Shown: positions 1 to 8,431, numbered from the stretch's first letter. The stretch: 64,000 nt of DNA from Actinomadura terrae (GCF_022751215.1 NZ_JAICDG010000002.1:558001-622000), one strand, 5' to 3'. Numbers and translations: made by a program. Notes: generated by a model not told the origin, from the sequence alone.

Positions 1-3000
1 AGCAGCATGTGGTCGCGCCCCAGCGCGGTCCTGAACCGGTCGACGTCGAGTTCGAGGCGGAACGCCCGTTTCCCGATCGTGAGATGGAAGTCGTCGCGCC
101 AGGTGGGCGCGTACAGGACGACCTTCTTGCCCGGCGGGATGCCGAGCCGCCGCCGCACCGCGTGGGCGATCTCGTCGCGGTGCGGGCTGTTCAGGATGTC
201 GTTGCGGGGATAGCCGCTTTCGAGGATCTCGCCGTCATAGCCGAACGCCCGCCGGAACAGCGGCACCGAGAACGCGTTCTGGGACAGGAGCAGATCCCAC
301 TGGGGGACGTCGTGCTCCATCCAGTTGAGGCCCTCGGTGCGTTTGAAGGGCATCTCCTTGACGTCGTAGCCGAGCTTCTTCAGCGGCGTGCCATGCCAGC
401 ACTGGACATAGGTCTGGTCCTCGCGTTTGGCGAACCACCGCTGCTGCGACCAGTTGCCGAACACATAGCGCGCCCGGGCGAGGGCCTCGTAGTGCTCGCG
501 CGTCCCGGCGAGGACGGTGCGCGCGCCGGTCGGCTTCCCGAACTGGCCGTTCTCGGTGACCCAGACGCATTCGATGCCGGTGTCGCGCCGCCGCAGCTCG
601 TCGTAGATCCCGCGCGGATTGCACGAGTACTGGCGTCCCTTGTAGGCGTCGAACACGGCCATCTCGCGGATGGGCAGGTTCAGGTGGCGCCGGTAGTGGC
701 CCGAGCGGAGCCGCGCCTGCGCGTACGCGCCGCGCTCGTCCTCGTCGAGCGCGGTCTCGATCCTCAGCTGGAGGTGGTCGGCCTTGCGGGCGCGCACGAT
801 GACCCGGTGCAGGCCCGTCTCGTGTGGTTCGGGCAGGTCGCGCAGCGTGTTCCGGCGGATCACGACCGGCTCCTCCCGCCCGTCGATGGGCGCCAGCACG
901 TCCCACCGCCCGGCGACCAGCGGCCGGGACAGCCCGAGCACCGGCATCCGCGCCGGTGAGAACGACGCGGTGAAGCGGTCACCGTCCCAGTGCAGCGGGA
1001 CGGTGTGCTCCTCGCTGGACCGGCGGCGGCGCAGCAGCAGCACGGCCGGCTGGTTCGCGGGGTCGGGGCAGGAACCGGCCAGCTGCAATGCCCCTTCCGT
1101 AGCCCAGGTCACCTGGTCCACGGCGAGGGCGCGTTCGCGGACGACGATCCGGAGCGTGTTCCGGCGGGTGGGTGCGATCTCCAGTTCTCCGCCGGGGAAG
1201 GGGAACACGGCTCCGGCGGCCCTCTCGTCGAGGTGGGGTCTGATGCCGCCGGGAAGGGAGATCTCCCAGTCCCCGGGCCGTCGGGCCAGTCCGGCCAGCG
1301 GCAGTTTCGCCCGGAAGCCCGTTCTGGGCGCGCTAAAGCCTTTCCGCGCGCCCGGGCTGCTTGCGGCTCCGGCGCTGGTGACGCGCATGGCCCGGCGGAG
1401 CAGCGTGCCGTTTCTGCCGTTCCCTGGGGCCCGGTTCTCGAATTCGTCGGCCGCGCAAGTGGTTGCTGCGCTGCTCTCGGTGGTTTCGAGTGCTGTCTGA
1501 CCGTGCGCGGCGTCTGCCGTTCCGCTGTCTTCGGGGTTCACGTCGCCCGTTCGGCGGCCGTGCAGCCGGTCGCCGGCTTCTTCGGTGCCGGGTACCCCGC
1601 TGTTCGTGCCCCCGAGATCGGCGCTCGCCGCCTCCCCGTTGCCCGATCCCGCGCTGGCCGATCCCGCGCTGGCCGCCCCCGGGTTGGCCGCCCCCGGGTT
1701 GGCCGCCCCCGGGTTGGGCACCCCCGGGTTGGCCGCTCCCGGGTTGGGCACCCCCGGGTTGACCGACCCTGCCTTGGCTGGCCCTGCGGTAGGTGGTCCC
1801 GCGTTGGCTGAACCTGCTTTGGCTGAGCCCGTGTTGGGTGGTGCTGCGTTGGGTGGTGCTGTGTGGGGGGTGTTGGTGGTTGTGTCTGGAGACAGGGTGG
1901 GGGGCGGTCCGTCGGGGGCGTTGCCGGAGGCGACGCTGATCAGCGCTTGGAGCGCGCCTTCGGGGCTTGCTTCGGGTGTGCCGTCGGGCGTGGTGGCGTT
2001 CGGCAGGGGGACGGGCACGACGCCGGGCTCGTCGATCGGGCCCACCACCGTCGCGCGGCCCGTCCTCGGGGTGGCGGTGATCTGCGGCTCGTCGCCGAGA
2101 GGGGCGCAGCACCAGCCGTCCAGCCAGAGCTCGTTGCCCTCCAGGTGGCAGCCGATGATCTGTGCCGTCGTCCGCCGCACCTGGAGGACGAAACGCCGCT
2201 TCCCGGCGACGCCCTGGACCAGGACGCCGGGCGCGCACTCGCGTTCCTCCGGCCATTGGCGGCTGGTGAGGGCCGGGTTGCCGAACGTGCGGCGCCGCCA
2301 CAGGCCCCGGTTGATGATCTCCACACACGGGATCCAGTCGACGTCGCGCCAGCGGCCGAAGATCTTGAGGCTGGCCGGGTCGAGCTCCGCGACGAAGCCG
2401 GACCAGTCGTAGGAGACCACGGGCTGCTTGGAACGCGCGGTCACGTCCGGGCGGCGGATCCGTCTCACCGGCACGCGCATGAGGCCGCGGCGGTTCGAGG
2501 CGAGCAGCCAGAGCCGGATGCGGGAGCCGTCCCTGGTGGAGGAGTCGAGGTGCCTGATGTAGGCGTGGCCCTCGATGCGGAGCCGCCCGTCCACCCAGCC
2601 GACCCGGTCGATGGCCGCGACCGGGGTGAGCTCGTCGGTCACGTCGTAGACATGGGACGGGACGGCGCGCTCATCGTCCTCGAAGAACGGGTACTCCGCG
2701 AACCAGCGCGGCCGCAGCCCGCGCCGGACCCTCGGCGTCTGCGCGGGCAGCCCGAGCTGGACGAACTGGAGCACCTCCAGCAGCTCGGGGACCATCCGCC
2801 TGCACAGCAGGTGCAGTTGCAGCCGCAGGATGGCGGGGAAGCGCTTGAGGACGCGGGAGCTGATCTTTTTCGCCAGGGCGGCCCCGACCTCGACGAGGTC
2901 GTCGAGGTGGTCGTCGTCCGTTCGGGGCAGCGCGTCGAGGAGCACGCGCAGGTCGATGTCCACCAGGGCGTGTTCGTCGAAGGCGCCCAGCAGGTGCGGC

Positions 3001-3722
3001 GCGTAGTCGGCCAGCCCGGCCCGCAGGACGCTCACCGAACGCATCCGCTGGGAGAGGTTGTCCCAGCCGTGGCGGTCTTCGGTGATGGACCCCGGGCGCT
3101 TACGCCAGTAGTAGACCGTGTCCTTCAGGACGTCGACCGAGGAGGCCAGCGCATGCGCCCGCGCCATGACGGGTGGGTCTTCGTAGAAACCCGGGGGGAA
3201 CCTCAGCTCGGCGTTCTCCCAGAACGTGCGCCGGTAGACCTTGTTCCATGACGTCCGGTCGCGCATCAGCATCGAGTGGGACGAGACGTGCGTCCGCAGG
3301 CGGGTCTCCGCGAACACCCCGTCATGCAGGACCGACTGCCAGCTCCGATCACCGTCGCACCGCTCGACATTGCCGCACGCGAAGTCGGAACCCGTCCGCT
3401 CCAGGGACCCGACCATCCGCGCATAGGCGTCGCGGTGGACGATGTCGTCCGCGTCGGCGAACGCCAGGTACTTGCCGGTCGCGGCCTCCACGCCCGCGTT
3501 GCGCGCGGGCCCGGGCCCTTCGTTGTCCCGCGTCAGCAGCCGGAACCGGGGATCGCGGCCGCACACGTCCTTGGCGATCACCGCTCCGTTGTCGGTGGAC
3601 CCGTCGTCCACCATGATCACTTCCAGGTCGCGGTAGGTCTGCCCGGCCAGCGACTCCAGGCACTCCCGGAGGTACTCCTCGGTGTTGTGGAACGGGACGA
3701 CGACACTGAGCTTCGGGGACAT
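1..3722 (-). CDS. bifunctional family 2 glycosyltransferase / CDP-glycerol glycerophosphotransferase (3' end beyond window)
   Basis: The frame is open from the ATG at 3722 to the left edge, at least 1,240 codons, so the C-terminus is missing. The N-terminus reads MSPKLSVVVPFHNTEEYLRE with a VDDGSTD and an ADADD motif, as in GT-A family 2 glycosyltransferases. Near residues 1,105-1,200 are CWHGTPLKKLG, SGYPRND and LYAPTWRDD, hallmarks of TagF-type CDP-glycerol:polyglycerophosphate transferases. The protein probably builds a teichoic-acid-like or other glycerol-phosphate wall polymer at the inner membrane face. Residues about 590-765 form a low-complexity Pro/Ala/Gly/Asn linker with a five-residue repeat (NPGAA/NPGVP). 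The two-domain fusion is known in actinobacteria; the long repeat linker is unusual. Identity of the polymer is inference. Confidence 0.88.
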   Translation of the reverse strand, partial: MSPKLSVVVPFHNTEEYLRECLESLAGQTYRDLEVIMVDDGSTDNGAVIAKDVCGRDPRFRLLTRDNEGPGPARNAGVEAATGKYLAFADADDIVHRDAYARMVGSLERTGSDFACGNVERCDGDRSWQSVLHDGVFAETRLRTHVSSHSMLMRDRTSWNKVYRRTFWENAELRFPPGFYEDPPVMARAHALASSVDVLKDTVYYWRKRPGSITEDRHGWDNLSQRMRSVSVLRAGLADYAPHLLGAFDEHALVDIDLRVLLDALPRTDDDHLDDLVEVGAALAKKISSRVLKRFPAILRLQLHLLCRRMVPELLEVLQFVQLGLPAQTPRVRRGLRPRWFAEYPFFEDDERAVPSHVYDVTDELTPVAAIDRVGWVDGRLRIEGHAYIRHLDSSTRDGSRIRLWLLASNRRGLMRVPVRRIRRPDVTARSKQPVVSYDWSGFVAELDPASLKIFGRWRDVDWIPCVEIINRGLWRRRTFGNPALTSRQWPEERECAPGVLVQGVAGKRRFVLQVRRTTAQIIGCHLEGNELWLDGWCCAPLGDEPQITATPRTGRATVVGPIDEPGVVPVPLPNATTPDGTPEASPEGALQALISVASGNAPDGPPPTLSPDTTTNTPHTAPPNAAPPNTGSAKAGSANAGPPTAGPAKAGSVNPGVPNPGAANPGVPNPGAANPGAANPGAASAGSASAGSGNGEAASADLGGTNSGVPGTEEAGDRLHGRRTGDVNPEDSGTADAAHGQTALETTESSAATTCAADEFENRAPGNGRNGTLLRRAMRVTSAGAASSPGARKGFSAPRTGFRAKLPLAGLARRPGDWEISLPGGIRPHLDERAAGAVFPFPGGELEIAPTRRNTLRIVVRERALAVDQVTWATEGALQLAGSCPDPANQPAVLLLRRRRSSEEHTVPLHWDGDRFTASFSPARMPVLGLSRPLVAGRWDVLAPIDGREEPVVIRRNTLRDLPEPHETGLHRVIVRARKADHLQLRIETALDEDERGAYAQARLRSGHYRRHLNLPIREMAVFDAYKGRQYSCNPRGIYDELRRRDTGIECVWVTENGQFGKPTGARTVLAGTREHYEALARARYVFGNWSQQRWFAKREDQTYVQCWHGTPLKKLGYDVKEMPFKRTEGLNWMEHDVPQWDLLLSQNAFSVPLFRRAFGYDGEILESGYPRNDILNSPHRDEIAHAVRRRLGIPPGKKVVLYAPTWRDDFHLTIGKRAFRLELDVDRFRTALGRDHML
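1622..1860 (-). repeat. in-frame 15-bp minisatellite encoding Asn-Pro-Gly-Ala-Ala linker
   Basis: The plus strand carries tandem near-identical 15-bp units of the form gggttggccgccccc (clearest at 1681-1755), flanked by more diverged relatives on both sides. Read on the minus strand in the frame of the glycosyltransferase they encode NPGAA, NPGVP and degenerate APPN or SAG repeats. There is no stop in this frame. The tract lies between the two catalytic regions and is a likely flexible linker prone to length variation. Confidence 0.8.
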
Positions 3723-4307
3723 GCGGCCTCCAGGTCGGTTTCGCGGGGTGCCGCCGCAGAGCGAGCGGGCCACCGGACGGAACCTCGCCACACCGAGCAT
3801 GGTGACGTCACGCGCCCATCCGAACACGCATCGCGATTGCAAGGCTGTGGCCTGACACAGACTTGACCTGCCCTGGCCCACGTTTACCGCCCCCTGAACC
3901 TCGCGCTCGTGACCGCACGGTCACCTTCGCCGCCGGGCCCGTCCTCGCACCTCCGAGCCCGACACCCCCATGCTCAGACCCCCGCCCGCCGAACAGAAGT
4001 AGAACGTCATTCTGTGGAAAACCCGCCGCCCGGGGCGGCCCGGGGCGGGCTGGAGCCCGGCCCGGCAAGGCGCGCTCTGCCGGGGCGCGCGGGTCGAGGG
4101 GAACCGGGGCGAGTTGTTCGGCCTGGGGCAGCGGCCCTAGAACCAGGGGTGCTCGATAGGGCGAGAGATAGGACGGGCGCTACGCCGGGCGTATCCCGGG
4201 CGCGCGGTGGGACGCCAACTGGCGGATACCTCGATCGAGGACGTGCCGGCGGAGACGTTGAGTCCCGGCGGCCAGCAGCGTCCTCCTCACCTTTTGTGCC
4301 CTATGAC
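3723..4307. other. intergenic region without a convincing gene
   Basis: This 585-bp stretch separates the start of the glycosyltransferase from the phoD terminator. It holds short open frames on both strands, but none has a recognisable protein or a good ribosome-binding site. It should contain the promoter of the glycosyltransferase gene. A perfect TGACGTCA palindrome lies at 3803-3810, about 80 bp upstream of that start; its role is unknown. Confidence 0.5.
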
Positions 4308-4350
4308 GCGACCGTCCGCCCCGGAGGAAAAGCACGGGGCGGACGGTCGC
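4308..4350 (-). terminator. intrinsic terminator of phoD
   Basis: A perfect 15-bp inverted repeat (GCGACCGTCCGCCCC at 4308-4322, its complement at 4336-4350) has a 13-nt loop and begins 10 bp past the phoD stop codon. It insulates phoD from the glycosyltransferase gene lying downstream on the same strand. Confidence 0.85.
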
Positions 4351-4360
4351 GGAAGAACGG

Positions 4361-5938
4361 TTACGGGTTCAGGGTCTGCGTGTAAAGGGTCTTGCCGTTC
4401 AGGTCGCGCAGGCGGACGGTCAGGTTCCGGGAGTGCGCGTCGATGTCCACCTCGCCGAAGAATTGCGAACCCTCGGCCGGGGAAGTGTTGGCGTGCGGCG
4501 GGGCCTGGACGAACTTCAACTGTGGGCCAAAAGTGCCATCAAGGGCGTTGGGGCCGAAAGACCCTGCGTTCAGCGGGCCGGAGACGAATTCCCAGAACGG
4601 ATCGAAGTCGGAGAAGGCCGCCTTGGACGGGTCGTAGTAATGGGCCGCCGTGTAGTGGACGTCGGCGGTCAGCCAGACCATGTTGCGGACGCGGTGCTTC
4701 TTCGCGTAGGACAGCAGGTCGGCGATCTCGCGCTCGCGGCCGAGCGGGACGCCGTTGTCGCCCTGGGACGCGGATTCCTGCGCCGTCCCGTCCGGGACGA
4801 CCAGGCCAAGCGGGAGGTCGTTCGCGATGACCTTCCAGGTGGCCTTGGAATGGCGCAGCTCCCGCTTGAGCCAGGCGGACTGCTCGGCGCCGAGAAGGCC
4901 GTCCTTCTGGGTCGGGGAGTTGTCCGCGTCGTTCGGGGACTTGTAGGTGCGCATGTCGAGGACGAAGACGTCCAGCAGAGGGCCGTAGGAGAGCTTGCGG
5001 TACAGGCGCCCGGAGCGGGCCGTCCTGACCGGGGTGTACTCGAACATGGCGCGGCGGGCGCGGGACGCGAGGACGTCGACGCGCTTCTCGGTGTATTGCG
5101 GAAGGTCGAGGATCTCGCCGGGGTACCAGTTGTTGAGCGTCTCGTGGTCGTCCCACTGGTAGATCATCGGAACGCGGGAGTTGAACGCCTGGAAGTTCGC
5201 GTCCTGCAAGTTGTAGCGGAACTGGCCCCGGTATTCGGCCAGGGTCTCGGCGACCTTGGTCTTCTCGGGGGTGACGATGTTGCGCCAGGTGCTGCCGTCC
5301 GGCAGCTTCACCGTTTCGGTGAGCGGGCCGTCGGAGTAGACGAGGTCGCCGCTGCAAAGGAAGAAGTCGGGGCTCAGCGCGTCCATCGCCTTGAAAATGC
5401 GGTAGCCGCCGAATTCGGGGTTGATTCCCCAGCCCTGACCCGCCAGGTCGCCGGACCAGACGAAGCGGATGTCCTGCGCGCGACGAGGCGCGGTGCGGAA
5501 GCGCCCGCTGACCGGCGCGGACGTGAGATGCCGGTCCAGGTCGGCGAGCCGCACGCGGTAGTGCAGTTCCTCGCCGGACGGCAGCCCGCGCAGGAACGCC
5601 TTCCCCGTGAGGTCGGTGTCGGGCGACAGGATCGGGCCCCTGACGGTGTGCGCGCCACGGAAGTCGGGACGGCGGCTCAGCTCGACCAGCATGCGGGACG
5701 GACGGTCCGCGCGCGCCCAGACGACCGCCTCGCTGGCGGTCACGTCACCGCTCTGCACGCCGTGGGTCAGGCGCGGACGGCCACCGCGGACGAGACCGGG
5801 CGCCCCGGCACGGGCCAGGGCGGACGCCTGCCCGCCGGTCACCAGGGCGAGGGCCGTCCCGCCGGTTGTGATCAGTCCACCGCGCAGCACGCTTCGACGG
5901 TCCATGGGCCACTCCGTTCCGTTGATCTCTGCGCGCAT
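4361..5938 (-). CDS. phoD: alkaline phosphatase/phosphodiesterase PhoD, Tat-exported
   Basis: This 525-residue protein begins with a twin-arginine signal (DRRSVLRGG followed by a hydrophobic stretch), so export by Tat is expected. The PhoD N-terminal domain (about 50-150) is followed by the metallophosphatase domain, with SGDLAGQGWG, CSGDLVYSDGP, YQWDDHETLNNW and WLTADVHYTAAHYY motifs supplying metal ligands. PhoD enzymes are Ca/Fe-dependent and release phosphate from mono- and diesters, including teichoic acids. The listed ATG is followed 11 codons later by a second ATG (MDRRSV) that is an equally good start. A PHO-box-like site lies 25-42 bp upstream, so phosphate-starvation control by PhoP is likely. 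It neighbours a teichoic-acid-type polymerase. Confidence 0.93.
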   Translation of the reverse strand: MRAEINGTEWPMDRRSVLRGGLITTGGTALALVTGGQASALARAGAPGLVRGGRPRLTHGVQSGDVTASEAVVWARADRPSRMLVELSRRPDFRGAHTVRGPILSPDTDLTGKAFLRGLPSGEELHYRVRLADLDRHLTSAPVSGRFRTAPRRAQDIRFVWSGDLAGQGWGINPEFGGYRIFKAMDALSPDFFLCSGDLVYSDGPLTETVKLPDGSTWRNIVTPEKTKVAETLAEYRGQFRYNLQDANFQAFNSRVPMIYQWDDHETLNNWYPGEILDLPQYTEKRVDVLASRARRAMFEYTPVRTARSGRLYRKLSYGPLLDVFVLDMRTYKSPNDADNSPTQKDGLLGAEQSAWLKRELRHSKATWKVIANDLPLGLVVPDGTAQESASQGDNGVPLGREREIADLLSYAKKHRVRNMVWLTADVHYTAAHYYDPSKAAFSDFDPFWEFVSGPLNAGSFGPNALDGTFGPQLKFVQAPPHANTSPAEGSQFFGEVDIDAHSRNLTVRLRDLNGKTLYTQTLNP

Positions 5939-5962
5939 GCTCGCGGCTCGCGACGGCGCGAT

Positions 5963-5980
5963 GGTGGACGGACGGTGAAC
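5963..5980 (-). promoter_or_regulatory. PHO-box-like direct repeat upstream of phoD
   Basis: On the minus strand the site reads GTTCACC-GTCC-GTCCACC: two 7-bp units with 11-bp periodicity, six of seven bases matching. This is the format of streptomycete PhoP boxes (GTTCACC repeats every 11 bp). It lies just upstream of the phoD start. PhoP binding is inferred from pattern and target gene only. Confidence 0.6.
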
Positions 5981-6144
5981 TCGTGCGATCGACTTGACAA
6001 CGCTCGGTCACGAGTGTTGCCTTGACCCATGCCAGCGCGAGTCTCTCTTGACGGGCCCGTGGCGCTTCGCCGCGTGGCCAGCGCGCTGTGTCCTTCGTGT
6101 CGCTGATCTCCCTCCCAGGACCGGCCCACACTCGAAGGACGAAC

Positions 6145-6591
6145 ATGGTTCCCGACCTCACCATGCGTGGTCAGGAAGACCCGCACGGACGCACGATCAT
6201 CGCTCGCCCGCCCACTGTCGGACAGCTCGCGGCGCGCGTCAACGACCTCGCCGCACGGCCCGAGACCTGGTGGCCGCTCGCCACTTTCGGCGCCGCGCCC
6301 GTCACCGTCCCGCTGGAGGAGGCGGAGGGCATCCGCGTGTGGCTCACGACCTGGCCGCCCGGCCGCCGCGACGAGGTGAACTGCCAGGTCAGCACCCTGG
6401 TCGCGGGCGAGCTCGGCGAGGTCGTCATCACCCCGGACGGCGTGAGCGAACGCCCCCTGCGCGCCAACCGCGTCCGCGTCCACGGCGGCGGAGCCCCCAC
6501 CGGCGGAGCCCACCCTGGCGGAGCCCACGCCAGCGGGGCGCGCGCCTTCACCAACCCCGGCCCCGCCTACGCGATCACGCTGCATTCATGA
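6145..6591 (+). CDS. cupin-like protein resembling cysteine dioxygenase family, metal ligands not evident
   Basis: This 148-residue protein starts at the ATG preceded by GAAGGA (6134-6139) with good spacing. The pattern EGIRVWLTTWPPG, then VVAGELGEV-like and ANRVRVHG segments, and an FTNPGPAYAITLHS ending, resembles actinobacterial cysteine-dioxygenase-like cupins. The usual HDH-type metal-binding motif after the WPPG turn is absent (RRDEVNCQ instead), so catalysis is doubtful. Residues about 115-130 are a GGAPT/GGAHP/GGAHA triplication from a 15-bp repeat. It stands alone between divergent phoD and a convergent symporter gene. The family call is tentative; that it is a real gene is supported by its RBS and codon pattern. 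Confidence 0.55.
   Translation: MVPDLTMRGQEDPHGRTIIARPPTVGQLAARVNDLAARPETWWPLATFGAAPVTVPLEEAEGIRVWLTTWPPGRRDEVNCQVSTLVAGELGEVVITPDGVSERPLRANRVRVHGGGAPTGGAHPGGAHASGARAFTNPGPAYAITLHS
6487..6531 (+). repeat. three tandem 15-bp units inside the cupin-like gene
   Basis: Units GGCGGAGCCCCCACC, GGCGGAGCCCACCCT and GGCGGAGCCCACGCC follow one another without gaps at 6487, 6502 and 6517. They encode GGAPT-GGAHP-GGAHA in frame. Confidence 0.85.
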
Positions 6592-6680
6592 AGCCCTGGC
6601 CCAAGGCACGCGCCTGACGTCTGCGTTCACCGCGTCAACGGCCCACGTCCTTCGCCTTGCGGCTGTGTGCATCCATGTCA
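6585..6680 (+). repeat. diverged copy of the 41-bp intergenic tandem repeat family
   Basis: Starting at TTCATGAAG (6585), which supplies the stop codon of the cupin-like gene, the sequence carries two degraded units beginning near 6597 (TGGCCCAAGGCACGCGCC) and 6639 (CGGCCCACGTCCTTCGCC). These match the 41-bp tandem unit found downstream of the TPR gene at 47271-47384, including the TGTGT and CATG steps. Confidence 0.6.
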
Positions 6681-6726
6681 CGCGCTCGGTCGAACATGTG
6701 GTCGCCCGACGACCCCGGCAAATGAA

Positions 6727-6758
6727 GAGGCGCCCCTCCCTTTCGGGAGGAGCGCCTC
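6727..6758 (-). terminator. intrinsic terminator of the symporter gene
   Basis: Arms 6727-6740 and 6745-6758 (GAGGCGCCCCTCCC and its near complement, one mismatch) enclose a 4-nt TTTC loop. The hairpin lies 8 bp beyond the stop of the minus-strand symporter gene and is followed on that strand by a T-containing tail. Confidence 0.85.
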
Positions 6759-6765
6759 AGGTGGG

Positions 6766-8094
6766 TCAGGCCGGGGCCGGTTCGGGGGGCGGCTCGCGGC
6801 GGGGGCGGTCGCGGGTCTCGTCGGCCTCGGTGGACGTCAGTTCGACGGGCTTGGAGTTGAAGATGTCCTCGTCCAGCAGGCCCTCCGACTTCGCCACCAG
6901 GACGGGGACGGTGAGCTGGCCGGTGACGTTCAGCGCCGTCCGGGCCATGTCGATGACCTTGTCGATCGCGATGAGGTAGCCGACCGCCTGGAGCGGGAGG
7001 CCGACGGTGGTCAGGGTCAGGGTCAGCGCGACCAGGGCCGGGCCGGGGGTGCCGCCGGTGCCGAGCTGGCCGATCACGGCGGCCAGGGCGATCAGGGCGT
7101 AGTCGGCGATGCCGAGGCTGACGCCGGTGTACTGGGCGACGAAGATCGCCGCGACCGCCGGGTAGATCGCGCCGCAGCCGTCGAACTTGATCGTCGCGCC
7201 GAGCGGCTGGGCGAAGTTGGCGTACTCGGGCTGGACGCCGTTGCGCTCGATCGAGACCCGCTGGGCGATTGGCAGCGTCGCGATCGAGGACGAGGAGACG
7301 AAGGCGAACTCGATCGCCGGCCAGGAGTTGCGCAGGAACTTCAGCGGGTTCACGCGGCCGAACACCTGGAGCAGGATCGGGTAGCCGAGCAGCAGCATGA
7401 TCGCGACGGCGAGGTAGATCGCGCCGGTGAACTTGGCGAGCGGCTCCAGCGAGCTCGGGCCATAGGTGGCCACCACCGAGCCGATCAGGAAGAACGACCC
7501 GATCGGGGTGAGGCGGACGACCCACCACACGGCCTTCTGCATGACCAGGTAGAGGTCGTCGATGATGCCGGTGATGCGTTCGCCGCGTTCGCCGATCGCG
7601 ACGAGGGCGGCGCCGAACAGCACCGCGAACGTGACCACGCCGAGGACGTTGCCGTCGCCCATCGCCTTGATGATGTTGGACGGGAACAGGTTGTGCAGGA
7701 CCTGTGTCCAGGTGACGGGCTCGGTCTCGGTCGTCTCGTTCGCCAGTTTCCCGAGGCCCTTGCCCGGCTTGATGATCAGCGCGACGGCCAGGCCGATGGC
7801 GGTGGCGATCGCGGAGGTCACGACGAACCAGCCGAGCGTCTTGCCGGTGAGGCGGGCGACGCTGCCGACGTTGCGGAGCCGTCCGACGCTCACCACGATC
7901 GCGGCGAACACCAGCGGGACGACGACGATCTTGAGCAGGCTGATGTAGACGTCGCCGAACGGGTCGAGCCAGTCCTCGGCGGTCGCCTTACCGTTGTCGG
8001 AGAGGTTGTGGATCAGCGCGCCGACGGCCACACCGAGCACGAGCGACAGCACGATCTGCTGCCAGAACTGCCATTTCCAGACGCGTAGGTTCAT
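6766..8094 (-). CDS. dicarboxylate/amino acid:cation symporter (DAACS family), possibly cystine-type
   Basis: This 442-residue membrane protein has the DAACS/EAAT fold signature: a serine-rich re-entrant loop (VSSSSIATLPIAQRV), a substrate-binding stretch TIKFDGCGAIYP in TM7, and GTGGTPGPA in the second re-entrant hairpin. Family members import C4-dicarboxylates, glutamate or cystine with Na+ or H+. TM7 departs from the usual NMDGT (here KFDGC), so the substrate cannot be read directly. A sulfur-type leader peptide sits in its 5' region (8254-8340), which favours a cystine or sulfur amino acid role of the TcyP kind; that is inference. The C-terminal tail (PRREPPPEPAPA) is cytosolic and proline-rich. 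Confidence 0.85.
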   Translation of the reverse strand: MNLRVWKWQFWQQIVLSLVLGVAVGALIHNLSDNGKATAEDWLDPFGDVYISLLKIVVVPLVFAAIVVSVGRLRNVGSVARLTGKTLGWFVVTSAIATAIGLAVALIIKPGKGLGKLANETTETEPVTWTQVLHNLFPSNIIKAMGDGNVLGVVTFAVLFGAALVAIGERGERITGIIDDLYLVMQKAVWWVVRLTPIGSFFLIGSVVATYGPSSLEPLAKFTGAIYLAVAIMLLLGYPILLQVFGRVNPLKFLRNSWPAIEFAFVSSSSIATLPIAQRVSIERNGVQPEYANFAQPLGATIKFDGCGAIYPAVAAIFVAQYTGVSLGIADYALIALAAVIGQLGTGGTPGPALVALTLTLTTVGLPLQAVGYLIAIDKVIDMARTALNVTGQLTVPVLVAKSEGLLDEDIFNSKPVELTSTEADETRDRPRREPPPEPAPA

Positions 8095-8253
8095 TGAAGG
8101 TCTCCAGGCGCGGTCGCCGCACCGTCCTCAGGGCAGGGCGCGGCGGCGGAAGGATGGAAGGGAGAAGAGGGGCGGGAGGCGGACGGGGAGGGCGACGGCC
8201 TCCCGGCGGCCGGGCCTGACCCGGCCTGGACGGCCGTCAGCGGGGACGGCTGC

Positions 8254-8340
8254 TCACGCGTGACACAGCACGCTGGCCAGGCGGCACAGGTCGACGTGCA
8301 GCCGGGCCACGAGCAGAACGCTCTTCTCGGAGAACTTCAC
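8254..8340 (-). CDS. 28-residue sulfur-type leader peptide (ARLHVDLCRLASVLC)
   Basis: A GTG-initiated frame encodes 28 residues ending in ARLHVDLCRLASVLC-HA. This matches the short actinobacterial leader peptides (RxHVDLxRxxSxxC pattern) found ahead of cysteine, sulfur-assimilation and cystine-transport genes. Two cysteines near the C-terminus would let translation sense Cys-tRNA supply and control expression of the symporter, whose start is 160 bp downstream. It is too short for most gene finders. No SD is obvious; the GTG was chosen because it gives the family-typical length. The attenuation mechanism is inferred. Confidence 0.75.
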   Translation of the reverse strand: MKFSEKSVLLVARLHVDLCRLASVLCHA

Positions 8341-8382
8341 GGGTTGCTTCAACGACGGGGACGGACCGGGGGTTCCCGATCA

Positions 8383-8406
8383 CCATCATGATCTATATCA
8401 CAATGG
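8383..8406 (-). promoter_or_regulatory. candidate operator/promoter of the leader-symporter transcript
   Basis: In an AT-rich island, a 10-4-10 imperfect dyad reads (minus strand) CCATTGTGAT-ATAG-ATCATGATGG, with eight of ten arm positions paired. It lies 43 bp upstream of the leader peptide start. The TATAG centre could serve as a -10 element, so a repressor here would block the promoter. The regulator is unknown. Confidence 0.5.
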
Positions 8407-8431
8407 TGGGAAATAGGCGATGGCGCCCGTT

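Noticed and set aside
9..959. Long plus-strand frame at the left edge
   Set aside because: It is antisense to the glycosyltransferase/glycerophosphotransferase, whose minus-strand frame carries recognisable catalytic motifs; the plus-strand translation has no family features.
3803..3810. TGACGTCA palindrome as a regulator site
   Set aside because: An eight-base palindrome alone is weak evidence; no second site or known regulator matches.
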